Part shown: positions 35,625-44,119 of the stretch, piece by piece
Layout: each line of letters begins with the position of its first letter
Position numbering within the stretch: position 1 is the first letter of the stretch
Assembly (NCBI RefSeq): GCF_014698835.1
Contig: NZ_JACJTU010000024.1
Location: 1-64,000, forward strand
Reading direction: 5' to 3'
From: Nostoc paludosum FACHB-159
GTDB taxonomy: Bacteria; Cyanobacteriota; Cyanobacteriia; Cyanobacteriales; Nostocaceae
DNA: 64,000 nt
Notes under the pieces: model-generated
The model's input: the letters and a program-made list of their open reading frames with translations, nothing else
The model's database searches: none
Told to the model about the DNA's origin: nothing
Made by a program: the position numbers and the translations under genes

Positions 35625-36243
35625 TGCCATTCTCCAAACACCCAAAGTAATGCTAACTCAAATATCTGAAAAATCCTCAGGAATCAGGCACAATTCAGGA
35701 TTCAGAACTCACAATTGAGGGGTCAGAATGCTTTTAGGTTGAGTATTCAACCGAGCAACATCTATACAAGATTGATTATCCTAGAAATTGTGTTAATATA
35801 GGGAATTGTGTTAATATTATGATTTCTTTGAAAAAGATAACAGATTTTCAGGAAACTGAAGTAATCAACCTCAGTCTGTAGCCAAGCAAAAAGCTTGTTT
35901 TACTCCTGAATTCTGGCTTGGGAATTCTGAATTCTGACTCAGGAATTGCTGAATTCTACTCTAAGTAGGTAACGTAAAAAGTATTTGAGAATAACAATAC
36001 TGCGTAAACCAATCTTACGATTGAGTAGCCTACGAAACCAAATAAACACAAAAAAACTAATTGCAAGAGTACGATACGGCACGTCGGAATTAACGCTTGG
36101 GGAGAAGATGCTTGTACTTTGGAAAGATACGTCAGACCAAGGCAAGCACCCTCGTAGAACCAAGAATCTCCTGATTTTTAATCAGTGGAGTGTCAAAATA
36201 GATGTTTGGGTAAAGTTTAAACAGGATTAGATTAAGGAAACTC
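35625..36243. other. Intergenic region upstream of rpsD with transposon relic
   Basis: Contains GAATTCTGA-type short repeats (35690-35950), an IS605/TnpB relic at about 36060-36193 (listed) and the rpsD leader. Two overlapping frames here were rejected as genes. Confidence 0.45.
36060..36193 (+). mobile_element. Relic of an IS200/IS605-family element: TnpB tail and right end
   Basis: One frame reads RVRYGTSELTLGEKMLVLWK, then DTSDQGKHPRRTKNLL, like the degenerate C-terminus of TnpB proteins in Nostoc. Next comes CCAAGAATCTCC, a hairpin (36168-36190, CTCCTGATT pairing with AATCA..GGAG) and GTGTCAA, the usual layout of an IS605 right end. The rest of tnpB and the left end are not found, so this is a fragment. 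Confidence 0.55.
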
Positions 36244-36852
36244 ATGTCCCGATACAGAGGGCCACGCCTCAGAATTATACGTCGCTTGGGCGACCTGCCT
36301 GGATTAACTCGTAAAAGCGCCAGACGTGCTTATCCACCAGGTCAGCATGGTCAGAACCGCAAGAAGCGCTCTGAGTATGCCATCCGTCTAGAAGAAAAGC
36401 AAAAGCTCCGTTTCAACTACGGTTTGACGGAAAAGCAACTGCTACGCTATGTGCGGAAAGCCAGACGTGTTACTGGTTCTACCGGACAAGTGTTGCTGCA
36501 ATTGCTAGAAATGCGTTTGGATAACACTGTTTTTCGCTTGGGTCTAGCTCCAACGATTCCAGCGGCTCGTCAATTGGTGAACCACGGTCACATTACTGTT
36601 AACGGCCGTGTAGTTAATATTGCCAGCTATCAATGCCGTGCTGGTGAAACGATCGCTGTCAGAGATCGGGAACAATCACGCAAGTTGGTGGAAAATAACT
36701 TACAATATCCCGGTTTGGCTAACCTTCCTAGTCACCTGGAGTTTGACAAAAATAAGTTGGTTGGAAAAGTCAACGGTATTATTGAGCGGGAATGGGTGGC
36801 ACTACAAGTTAACGAACTACTTGTGGTGGAATACTACTCACGACAAGCGTAA
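36244..36852 (+). CDS. rpsD: 30S ribosomal protein S4
   Basis: 202 residues beginning MSRYRGPRLRIIRRLGDLPG. The S4 domain at about 90-150 (EMRLDNTVFRLGLAPTIPAA, NHGHITVNGRVVNI) binds 16S rRNA and nucleates small-subunit assembly. The N-terminal zinc-finger cysteines of some S4 proteins are absent, as is usual in cyanobacteria. It stands alone rather than in the alpha operon, the normal cyanobacterial situation. Confidence 0.98.
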   Translation: MSRYRGPRLRIIRRLGDLPGLTRKSARRAYPPGQHGQNRKKRSEYAIRLEEKQKLRFNYGLTEKQLLRYVRKARRVTGSTGQVLLQLLEMRLDNTVFRLGLAPTIPAARQLVNHGHITVNGRVVNIASYQCRAGETIAVRDREQSRKLVENNLQYPGLANLPSHLEFDKNKLVGKVNGIIEREWVALQVNELLVVEYYSRQA

Positions 36853-36854
36853 GC

Positions 36855-36921
36855 AGTTAGGAGTTATGAGTTATGAGTTGAAAGACGATAACTCCTAGCT
36901 CCTCACACCTCACTCCTAACT
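36855..36921. terminator. Inverted-repeat region between convergent rpsD and moaA
   Basis: AGTTAGGAGT (36855-36864) is inverted as ACTCCTAACT (36912-36921). Both belong to the dispersed TTAGGAGTTATGAG family. The fold can act as a two-way terminator. Confidence 0.5.
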
Positions 36922-36925
36922 ATTT

Positions 36926-37912
36926 TCATCCGCCAATTTGCGACATGGTACGGGTATATGCACCCTTGATACCAGAGTCGCGTACCTTAAAGTTGATTTC
37001 TGGCTTGATTGCTAGTAAACGTCTCACCTGCTCTTTTAGTTGAGCAGTACTAGTACCAGAACGCAGGGCAGTTTTTAGGTCGAGTTGACCAGTTTCATTC
37101 AATAAACACGGACGCAGCCAACCATCAGCACTCAGGCGCATCCTGTTACAACGATCGCAAAAACATTCCGACATTTGACTAATAAATCCCAGAGTTCCCT
37201 TCGCTCCCGGAATCTTAAACACATCAGCAGGGCCAGAACCACGAACTTGGGATTCTGTCAAGCCCCAACGTTCGCGGATGCGTTGGCGTAAATCGGCTGA
37301 AGATACCCAACCGCGATCGCCAAACAAATTCAAATTGCCAATGGGCATAAACTCGATAAATCTCACATGCCACTGTCTATTTATGGTCAGGGCGGCTAAA
37401 TCTAAAACTTCGCTATCGTTAACGCCAGGAATGACTACCACATTCAGTTTCAGTGGGTCAAATCCGACTTCATAGGCAACTTGAATACCATCCCAAACTT
37501 GCTGCCAACGAGAACGACCGCGATTACCAATAATTTGATCGAAAGTGTCGGGGTCGAGAGAATCCAGACTAATATTAATGCGCCGCAGACCTGCATTGTA
37601 GAGGTCTTGTGCCATTGGGGCAAGCAAAAACCCGTTGGTGGTCATTGACAAATCTTGAGTTTGGGGAAAAGAGGCGATCGCACCTACTAAATCCACCACA
37701 CGGGGGCGTAGTAACGGTTCACCCCCAGTCAAACGAAAGCGGCTAAAACCAAGAGGAATAAATACCTCTTGCAAGAGAACGAGCAGTTCTTCATCACTCA
37801 ACAGCTGTTGCTTGAGAATATAGTCCAGTTCTACTCCCTCTGGCATACAGTATTGACAACGGAAGTTGCAGCGATCGATTAAACTAATCCGGAGGTAGTC
37901 TACCTGGTTCAT
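36926..37912 (-). CDS. moaA: GTP 3',8-cyclase (molybdenum cofactor biosynthesis)
   Basis: 328 residues. A radical SAM enzyme that starts Moco synthesis by converting GTP to 3',8-cyclo-GTP. The N-terminal cluster motif is CNFRCQYCMPEG. The second [4Fe-4S] motif is CFCDRCNRMRLSADGWLRPC near residues 250-270. The C-terminal Gly-Gly needed for catalysis is present (SQIGG at the end). The start is the ATG at 37912. A small hairpin with a T-run sits in its leader (37946-37965). It is divergent from the 38079 gene. Confidence 0.97.
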   Translation of the reverse strand: MNQVDYLRISLIDRCNFRCQYCMPEGVELDYILKQQLLSDEELLVLLQEVFIPLGFSRFRLTGGEPLLRPRVVDLVGAIASFPQTQDLSMTTNGFLLAPMAQDLYNAGLRRINISLDSLDPDTFDQIIGNRGRSRWQQVWDGIQVAYEVGFDPLKLNVVVIPGVNDSEVLDLAALTINRQWHVRFIEFMPIGNLNLFGDRGWVSSADLRQRIRERWGLTESQVRGSGPADVFKIPGAKGTLGFISQMSECFCDRCNRMRLSADGWLRPCLLNETGQLDLKTALRSGTSTAQLKEQVRRLLAIKPEINFKVRDSGIKGAYTRTMSQIGG

Positions 37913-37945
37913 TGTTTTTTATTTTTATTGTCTTTGAATAATTAA

Positions 37946-37965
37946 AAACACCACTGAGGTGGTTT
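37946..37965 (-). promoter_or_regulatory. Terminator-like hairpin in the moaA leader
   Basis: On the minus strand ACCAC-CTCA-GTGGT is followed by GTTTTT and then AT-rich sequence up to the moaA ATG 33 bases later. It is a short stem, so it could be an attenuator or chance. Confidence 0.25.
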
Positions 37966-38078
37966 ACCCCTTTATCTATGTTTGTTGTAATTGAAAATAC
38001 CGTCTTGTCCCTTAAGTTAGAATTCCCAGATTGTGGCATAATAAGCCGGTCGCATACACTACTCGTTAGCTATCAATT

Positions 38079-39110
38079 GTGCAAGATACCGACTCCATCA
38101 ACGACCTTGCTGCTGCTTTGCAACAGCCAGCAGATCTCACCTTTGAACTACCAGATCCAGAAGATGAACAGATTCTAGAGTCAGATTTTCAACAGCAGCT
38201 CGAAATAGCTTGGCAGGTATGCGATCGCTTCGATTTGCAAACTGAAATCTGGCGGGGGCGAATTTTACGTGCAATCCGCGACAGAGAGAAAATTGGTGGT
38301 GACGGACGCGGTACAGGTTTTCTCAGATGGCTAAAAGAACGGGAAATCAGCAAAAGTCAAGCTTATGCCTGGATTCAACTGGCTAATAGTGCTGATACTC
38401 TTTTAGAAGAAGGCAAACTAGACCCCAGCGCAGTGAATAACTTTAGCAAACGGGCATTTGTCGAAACCTCCAAAGCCGTCCCAGAAGTACAACACATGGT
38501 GACTGAAGCCGCCCAAAAAGGCGATCGCATCACCAGGCGAGAAGTGCGACAACTCACCGATGAATGGACAGCTATGTCCTCAGAATTACTACCGGAACCA
38601 GTCAGAGCAAAAGCCGCAGATAACACACTACCGCCGCGCTACATTGCCCCTCTGGTAAAAGAAATGGAAAAACTGCCAGAATCGCACCAAAAGTTTATCC
38701 AGAAGGAAATAGCTGCCAATCCTGATGTAGATACCTTGAAACAGGTAACTACAGAAGCGCGTAATTTAGCAAAATACCTCAAAGGGGCAGCTCAAGTCCA
38801 GGCCTTGGTGCAGGAAAATATTGATATCGAAACAGCCTTAGAAGAAGCGCAAAGAGTAGGCTGTTTGAGTATTGCTGCTGATTTAGTCAATCAAGCGTCT
38901 CAAATGGAACAAACCATCGCCAAACTGTATATGACTTGGAAACGTATCGGCAATTTGGCAGATAGATTATATGTAGATACTGGCGCAAGTACACCTAATT
39001 TGCGATCGCTCCTCAGTTGCTTAGAACCTCTGGGTGGTGAAATCATGGAATTGCAACTCAGTGGTACGACAGAACACACTGTACGTTTGCAGATTCAGGA
39101 GACGAATTAG
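38079..39110 (+). CDS. Conserved cyanobacterial protein with helix-turn-helix-like region
   Basis: 343 residues from a GTG at 38079. Residues 45-110 (RILRAIRDREKIGGDGRGTG, then FLRWLKEREISKSQAYAWIQ) look like a DNA-binding module of the kind found in ParB-like and DUF3102 proteins. Residues 115-165 include a second helical unit (GDRITRREVRQLTDEWTAM). The rest is helical with a probable coiled coil. The function is unknown; plasmid- or chromosome-related DNA binding is a guess. It is divergent from moaA with 166 bases between. Low-complexity repeats follow directly. Confidence 0.7.
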   Translation: MQDTDSINDLAAALQQPADLTFELPDPEDEQILESDFQQQLEIAWQVCDRFDLQTEIWRGRILRAIRDREKIGGDGRGTGFLRWLKEREISKSQAYAWIQLANSADTLLEEGKLDPSAVNNFSKRAFVETSKAVPEVQHMVTEAAQKGDRITRREVRQLTDEWTAMSSELLPEPVRAKAADNTLPPRYIAPLVKEMEKLPESHQKFIQKEIAANPDVDTLKQVTTEARNLAKYLKGAAQVQALVQENIDIETALEEAQRVGCLSIAADLVNQASQMEQTIAKLYMTWKRIGNLADRLYVDTGASTPNLRSLLSCLEPLGGEIMELQLSGTTEHTVRLQIQETN

Positions 39111-39111
39111 G

Positions 39112-39285
39112 GCATGGGGCATTGGGCATGGGGCATTGGAGGTGTGGGAGGTGTGGGAGGTGTGGGAGGATGGGGAAGAAATCTTTCCCCCCACACTCCC
39201 CACACTTCCCCATCTCCCTCACTCCCTGCGTCCCCGCGTCTCCCCATCTCCCCATCTCCCTCATCTCCTCCACCAGCCCTCGACC
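39112..39285. repeat. G-rich and C-rich repeat cluster (GGTGTGGGAG type)
   Basis: GGGCATTGGGCATGGGG and repeated GGTGTGGGAG on the left are followed by CCCCACACTCCCC and CCCCATCTCC on the right. The transcript can form a long imperfect hairpin. It lies between convergent genes. Confidence 0.65.
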
Positions 39286-39288
39286 GGC

Positions 39289-39465
39289 CTAGGATGCCAT
39301 TCTCTTTTTTATTTCCTCTATTAATTGTTCTGTAGTCTTGACTACTACACGTCCAGGCTTTGACCTAACAATTTCCATATAGTGCTGAAATGCGTCTTCA
39401 TCGTCAGGGTGTGCAATCACGTATTTTCTCAGTTCTGCTTCGCTAAGGCTTAAATAGTCATTCAT
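39289..39465 (-). CDS. DUF6887-type small protein
   Basis: 58 residues: MNDYLSLSEAELRKYVIAHP, then DDEDAFQHYMEIV, with a basic C-terminus. The LSxxELRxYVxxHxDDxEAF pattern fits the small cyanobacterial DUF6887 family. Its ATG overlaps the stop of the upstream gene as ATGA, so the two are translated together. The pair has the size and layout of a toxin-antitoxin module, but no activity is known to me. Confidence 0.75.
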   Translation of the reverse strand: MNDYLSLSEAELRKYVIAHPDDEDAFQHYMEIVRSKPGRVVVKTTEQLIEEIKKRMAS

Positions 39466-39638
39466 TCTATTATTTTCTCCCCATTACTAAGAATTTCTAC
39501 TTGGATAAATTCACCAATCAAAATTACGATTCGGTTACTTCTCTCATCAAATCTCACCAGGGTTATGTCACGGAATAAATTGCTAGTGCGAACGCAAAAA
39601 TCAAAAAATGCTTCAAGTTGCTCGACCGTAGGTTTCAT
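39462..39638 (-). CDS. DUF6888-type small protein
   Basis: 58 residues: MKPTVEQLEAFFDFCVRTSN, then LFRDITLVRFDERSNRIVIL and a short end. The pattern of N-terminal helix, then Ixx(V/F)RxDER and beta strands, fits the DUF6888 family, whose genes are usually paired with DUF6887. It overlaps the next gene by four bases (ATGA). The ATG at 39638 is used; there is no strong ribosome site. Confidence 0.75.
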   Translation of the reverse strand: MKPTVEQLEAFFDFCVRTSNLFRDITLVRFDERSNRIVILIGEFIQVEILSNGEKIIE

Positions 39639-39766
39639 TAGTTATTGTTTACTTTTCCTTACCCTCCTTGAAAATCATATTTGGGGAAATTTAAAACTTA
39701 ATTTAAGTTAATTTTGTCTTCGTATTCAATACCCAACCATCCCATCATCTCAAATTACAAACATAC

Positions 39767-39799
39767 GTTGAGAGAGTCTTTGTTAGAGGCTCTCTCAAC
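39767..39799 (-). terminator. Hairpin downstream of the brnTA pair
   Basis: GTTGAGAGAG (39767-39776) and CTCTCTCAAC (39790-39799) make a perfect 10-bp stem. On the minus strand GTATGTTTGTAATTT follows. It lies about 130 bases after the brnA stop and before the DUF6888 gene. Confidence 0.45.
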
Positions 39800-39931
39800 A
39801 CCTTAGAGGAATGATTATAATTTTTACTGAGTTTTTTGGCTGATCTATTCACACCCAAATTAATGCGACGAATGTTTCACCCACCTCCCTCATCTCCCTC
39901 ATCTCCCCACTCCTACACTCCTACTGCCTCT

Positions 39932-40156
39932 CTAAACTTTGGGAATTGCTGACAGTAAGGCACGCAGAGCATTATTAACAGCTTCTGATGTTTTGAATAC
40001 CTCAGCAACATCGGCATCAAGGGTAACTATCAAAGGAGCCTTTTTGCCCTGAGAGGCGAAACTGTTAGGCAAGGCTTTGCAATAGTCAAAGTTATACTCT
40101 CCAAGCAAGTCATCATTTGTGTTGTTGGGAGATTCAGAAGCCTGTGAATTCTTCAT
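39932..40156 (-). CDS. BrnA-type antitoxin
   Basis: 74 residues with an acidic, flexible start (MKNSQASESPNNTNDDLLGE). The C-terminal half, LIVTLDADVAEVFKTSEAVN then NALRALL, has the ribbon-helix-helix shape of the antitoxin paired with BrnT. It overlaps the 3' end of the toxin frame by 23 bases, as in brnTA operons. Expected to bind and neutralise BrnT and repress the operon. The toxin here has a nonsense codon, so this antitoxin may be solitary in function. Confidence 0.75.
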   Translation of the reverse strand: MKNSQASESPNNTNDDLLGEYNFDYCKALPNSFASQGKKAPLIVTLDADVAEVFKTSEAVNNALRALLSAIPKV

Positions 40157-40421
40157 AATCTCTTCGTTCTTTTTTGGTTGCTAGACGTGCGCTAATGATA
40201 CGGATAACGTTTGCTCTTTCAGTAAAACAGACTAATAACAGGCGATTATCTTGGTCATATACGATAATGATTTCCCGTCCTTCACCAACAGAATGCCATT
40301 CATCATCGAATATATAAGCTAGAGAGTCATTGAAGATTGTCATAGCTACTTCAAAGCTGATGCCCTGCTTGTTGAGATTAAAACTAGCTTTTTGGTTATC
40401 TCACTTAAATTCTAGATTCAT
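40134..40421 (-). pseudogene. BrnT-family toxin with nonsense codon 7
   Basis: Reading from ATG 40421 gives MNLEFK, then TGA (40401-40403), then DNQKASFNLNKQGISFEVAM and on to RIISARLATKKERRDYEEF. BrnT proteins begin with FxWDxxK, so the TGA replaces a Trp TGG by one base. Without it the protein would be 95 residues, the normal size for this RelE-fold ribonuclease. The remaining open frame starts at an internal Met (40343) and lacks the first strand and helix, so it is probably inactive. Readthrough or sequencing error is possible. Confidence 0.75.
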
Positions 40422-40569
40422 ATCCTGATATGAGGCTACTTACAGTGAAATTGCAAGCTTTGGGAAAGGAGCAGAAATGTAGCCAGCCGTAGGCATCGCG
40501 TATGGCCGCAAAGTTACGAGAATTGAACATCGATCCAGAGAATTTTTAACTTCTAGCCGATTTTAATTG

Positions 40570-40603
40570 CCTGCAAGATTGCAGGGTAACACAGCTGTGT
40601 TAC
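40570..40603 (-). terminator. Two abutting palindromes after the first TpsA gene
   Basis: CCTGCAA-GA-TTGCAGG (40570-40585) is directly followed by GTAACACAGCTGTGTTAC (40586-40603), a perfect 18-bp palindrome. It sits about 40 bases beyond the stop codon of the TpsA-type gene. Confidence 0.5.
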
Positions 40604-40643
40604 ACTACTGCCGATCCATACTGAAAACGTTATATCTGAATTT

Positions 40644-42986
40644 CTAATTAGCAGCGCAAGATGCAGCTGTAAGCGATGAATTATGGGGCGTTGCAGTTGG
40701 TACTTGAGCAACCAGAACCACGTTACCATTGGCATCCGTTACCCATCCTTGGGCTTCGACAATTTCACTAGGTTCGTTGACAGAATTCACTTTCTGTGAT
40801 TTTGTGTTCTGCTGCTTTTCAACAACTACTCTATTGTTCATTCCGTTAGCGCGATTCTCACTTTCTGGATTCAGTGTTATCCAATCTGCTAGGACTGCAT
40901 CAGCCATCAAAGGCTGTGTGGGATCGGGTGTTGTTCCTCCACGCCCAATGTTATTAAATGAACTCCTGGCCGTTTTTGCACCAGAACCACAACCAGCAGC
41001 AATTTGCTGAGAAGGATCGACTAGATTTGCAGGTAGTTCCACTAATCCCTTACTGGGGTCAACATCTGGCGAGTTAATTTCTACGGTGCCATCTAATGAA
41101 GAGTTTTCCTGAGAAAAAGCTGTGATGTCATTTGTTCGCAGATTATTCGGGTCTTTTTCCCCTGTTGGATCGAGCCTCTCTACCTCTGCACCGGTGCGCC
41201 TTACAAATCCAAAGATATTTTTAGTAGTAATTGTGATTTTGCCACCAGAGCCAGAGATGGCATTAGCAGTGATATCGCTATTTCCAAAGAAAGGAGCGAC
41301 GATGAAGCCATTTGGTGCATTGATCCTGATATTACCCCCATCTCCATTACCTTCTGCATTAGTGGATATTTGGCTGTTGCGGCGCATCAGTAATAAGTCC
41401 CGCACCTCTAGTGAAATATTCCCCCCCAGCCCCGACTTATTATTAGAAGTGAGGCTCCCTTCGTCGAGCAGAATGTAGCGAGCAGTTATGTTTAGTGCAC
41501 CTGGTGTGCCTGGATTACTTGTATCTCCTTGGGAAATTGCGTTACCTGCAACCCTAACGCTCACAGTGATTTCACCTCCATCGCGCACAATCAATTGTCC
41601 TGTGGAGATATCAACTATTCCCGCGTTTCCGAAGTTTAGAGTTGATGCCGACAAAATACTGGGGCGATTTGGTATTGGCTTTCCAGATATCTCTACTGAC
41701 TCCAAAGCTCTCACAGTTATATTCCCTCCTTTTCCTTCACCGGATATTACTTGTGAGTTTTGTACTGTTCCACTAGACTCTGCTGTTAACCTTGCCCCAT
41801 CTTTGATACGCAATTTTCCAGTTGTGATTGTAATGTTACCCGCCTTCCCTTCACCAGCGCTGACAGTAAAAAATCCAGTCAGAGTATTTGGCGATCTAAG
41901 ACTACCAATTAGCTCCACGGAATCGGAGGCATCAATAATCAAATTTCCCCCAGCACCCTTATTTCTAGCAGTAGTAGTAGTTACTTGTGCACCATCCTGA
42001 ACAATTAATTTCCTTGTAGTAATTTTTATACTTTCCCCATCTTCATTACCCCTAGTTTGACTTATCAAACTGACACCATTGCCAGTCAGTTCTAAGCCCT
42101 TAGCCTGCACCTGAATACTACCGCCACGACCAGATACATTACTAGCATCAACCTGAGACGGAATTTCAGAACCATTAGCTACTCGCCCGATTAGTCTAAT
42201 GTTCTGGAAATTTTGGACATTTTCATATCCAAAGGACAAATCCTGGTTTGTTTGATTTACACTTACCAAACTATTGGCAGTGACACTGCCTAACTCAATT
42301 CGTCCTGACACTGCTGTTAAATTTCCGCCTTCTAATGTTATGTCACCACCTATAAGTGCTAAGGTTTTGCCTGGTTGCACTTGTAGACCCACGGGACGCC
42401 GTAAGATATTAGTTGTGTTATCTCGACTAGGTGCTTGGGATTGATTGCGGATAGGCTCCGCAGTTGCCCCAAATTCTAACCCAATGGGAACACTTACTTT
42501 CAGCAACGGTACAGTTTGGGGATCAGTGGCGCTAAATTTACTACCATCGGCAAAGTTCACACTACTCGCTGTACTCGCCACAAATGATCCGCCGATGTTT
42601 AAAGAAGCATTGGAACCAAAAATAATCCCGTTGGGATTAATTAGAAACAGGTTCGCTTTGTGTTGAGCTTTAATGATGCCTTCAATATTAGAAAAGGATT
42701 TCCCTGTTACTCGGCTAATAATGTTTTCAACACCTTCAGTATTTATAAACTCAGCAGTAGCTCCAGGAAGTACAGAAAAATCTTTAAAACTGTGGAACAA
42801 ATTGCTTCCTACTGCGGTTCCACCTTCAATAGTTGTGATATTGCCTTGTGTTGTAACAACAGAATTAGTAGATAGAGTACCATCTGGAATAATTGTGGTT
42901 TGGGCAATAGCAAAATTTGTGTAGAAAACTATTGCACCACCTGTTGCAACTCCTACCGCTTTAGACCAGATCCAAAGATTACCCAT
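40644..42986 (-). CDS. TpsA-type two-partner secretion exoprotein 1
   Basis: About 780 residues from the ATG at 42986 (MGNLWIWSKAVGVATGGAIV, a signal peptide); a TTG 16 codons earlier is less likely. Residues 30-170 form the haemagglutinin-like TPS domain with NLFHSFKDFSVLPGATAEFI, ENIISRVTGKS and ANLFLINPNGIIFGSNASLN. A long beta-helix of GNIxI/GGxI strands follows, then a C-terminal cap with the phrase AQGWVTDANGNVVLVAQVPT found in both copies here. Such proteins cross the outer membrane through a TpsB porin, which is not in the window. The gene lies 309 bases downstream of a small Cys-tail gene. Confidence 0.9.
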   Translation of the reverse strand: MGNLWIWSKAVGVATGGAIVFYTNFAIAQTTIIPDGTLSTNSVVTTQGNITTIEGGTAVGSNLFHSFKDFSVLPGATAEFINTEGVENIISRVTGKSFSNIEGIIKAQHKANLFLINPNGIIFGSNASLNIGGSFVASTASSVNFADGSKFSATDPQTVPLLKVSVPIGLEFGATAEPIRNQSQAPSRDNTTNILRRPVGLQVQPGKTLALIGGDITLEGGNLTAVSGRIELGSVTANSLVSVNQTNQDLSFGYENVQNFQNIRLIGRVANGSEIPSQVDASNVSGRGGSIQVQAKGLELTGNGVSLISQTRGNEDGESIKITTRKLIVQDGAQVTTTTARNKGAGGNLIIDASDSVELIGSLRSPNTLTGFFTVSAGEGKAGNITITTGKLRIKDGARLTAESSGTVQNSQVISGEGKGGNITVRALESVEISGKPIPNRPSILSASTLNFGNAGIVDISTGQLIVRDGGEITVSVRVAGNAISQGDTSNPGTPGALNITARYILLDEGSLTSNNKSGLGGNISLEVRDLLLMRRNSQISTNAEGNGDGGNIRINAPNGFIVAPFFGNSDITANAISGSGGKITITTKNIFGFVRRTGAEVERLDPTGEKDPNNLRTNDITAFSQENSSLDGTVEINSPDVDPSKGLVELPANLVDPSQQIAAGCGSGAKTARSSFNNIGRGGTTPDPTQPLMADAVLADWITLNPESENRANGMNNRVVVEKQQNTKSQKVNSVNEPSEIVEAQGWVTDANGNVVLVAQVPTATPHNSSLTAASCAAN

Positions 42987-43294
42987 ACTGGATATTGCAC
43001 CTTTCCGAATAAAGTAAAAGCTGCTAAACAACAACGCTATACCTAAGATTAAATTGGCTACAGTAAAATTGGTAATTGGGTTTCGACTTTTACCAAAATT
43101 GATAGCGTTTTACATTTTTCAAAAAAAATAAACTGCGAATATCAAAATGTTGGTTTTATATTTATAAACTATTGTTTTGAATGCGATAGTTTATAAATAT
43201 AATTCATGGATATTTTATCAACTTAAACTTTTTTACTGTTCAGGTATTAGTAATAAAATAAGAACAGATATTAAGTTGACAGTACTGTTAAGGA

Positions 43295-43615
43295 TTAACG
43301 GCACGGGCAATCAACAAGTTTACCTTCATCTTCTGACCAACAAGTACAAACTGATAAATGGATAAGCTTGCTTGGAAGTAATCCTAAAAAGTTCTGTAAC
43401 TGTTGACCTTCATTAGCTTGATTAGATTGGAGTTTAGTTAAATCAAGTGTACACTGAAATTTGATAACTTCTTGTGATGATATACCATACTTTTCGAGTA
43501 TTTTTCTGAAGTTAGCTTTATTCAGACTCTCACACATTTCCTGCTGAATATCATCTTGTAACTTCTGTAATGTTTGAGCATCTAAAACTGTTGGCTGTAA
43601 TGTTTGAGAATCCAT
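43295..43615 (-). CDS. Small Cys-tailed protein A (precursor-like), paired with TpsA 1
   Basis: 106 residues. The N-terminal 60 are helical (LDAQTLQKLQDDIQQEMCES, then FRKILEKYGIS), followed by FQCTLDLTKLQ, a polar linker and a C-terminal CTCWSEDEGKLVDCPCR. There is no signal peptide. The layout (helical leader, short Cys-rich end) is like a RiPP precursor, but no maturase is seen nearby; a metal-binding tail is another option. AAGGAGAG precedes the ATG at 43615. The same C-terminal motif occurs in the 44120 gene, and the N-terminal motif LEKYGI occurs in the 47305 gene. Confidence 0.7.
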   Translation of the reverse strand: MDSQTLQPTVLDAQTLQKLQDDIQQEMCESLNKANFRKILEKYGISSQEVIKFQCTLDLTKLQSNQANEGQQLQNFLGLLPSKLIHLSVCTCWSEDEGKLVDCPCR

Positions 43616-44119
43616 GAATTATGCTCTCCTTGCAGATCGATAGATGTAGAAACTTTTGTTGTGATGTACTAATTTAAATTGAATTCGATTAGTACAGCTT
43701 GGCAACTAAGGAATCAGATATACAGAGTCTAGACTGGCCCGATCGCCTTACCCTTTATAAAGCTCTTGCGAACTCCCATAATTATGACTTCAGCTTGACT
43801 AGTAATAATTACGCATTGTTTAACATAACTTCATATATTTTTCTTGGATTTCCTTAAAGCATTGATGAATCTGGTTGCTAACTGTTGTTGATGCAACAAG
43901 AATAATTGATACCTCCTCTAATCTCTCGCTGAGTAAAAGAGTAGACAAAATAAGGTGTAAGCCTATGTTTGTTGTGTCGGTGTTGGGGATGATGGAACAA
44001 GCATCCCATCCACACATGAGTTTGAGTACAAGGGGCGATCGCTCCTCTCAATGTCATAACCAAGAGGCGACCATACAAGGGGCGATCGCTTATGTCAACG
44101 AAAGTGGGATGTTCTCAAA
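43616..44119. other. Intergenic region in the Tps/Cys-tail cluster
   Basis: About 500 bases without an accepted gene. The piece 43803-43863 resembles 47677-47738 upstream of the other small Cys gene (shared AATTACGCA and TGGATTTCC words). Several GCGATCGC and CAAGGGGCGATC words lie at 44030-44090. Confidence 0.4.

Noticed and set aside
35939..36230. Overlapping frames on both strands upstream of rpsD
   Set aside because: No start signals; the plus frame is explained by a TnpB relic.
36889..36912. Yfr1-like word CTCCTCACAC
   Set aside because: It resembles the core of the Yfr1 small RNA, but it lies in the dispersed ACTCCTAACTCC repeat family without the flanking stem-loops.
39034..39335. 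Several frames across the GGTGTGGGAG cluster
   Set aside because: Low-complexity translations of repeats on both strands.
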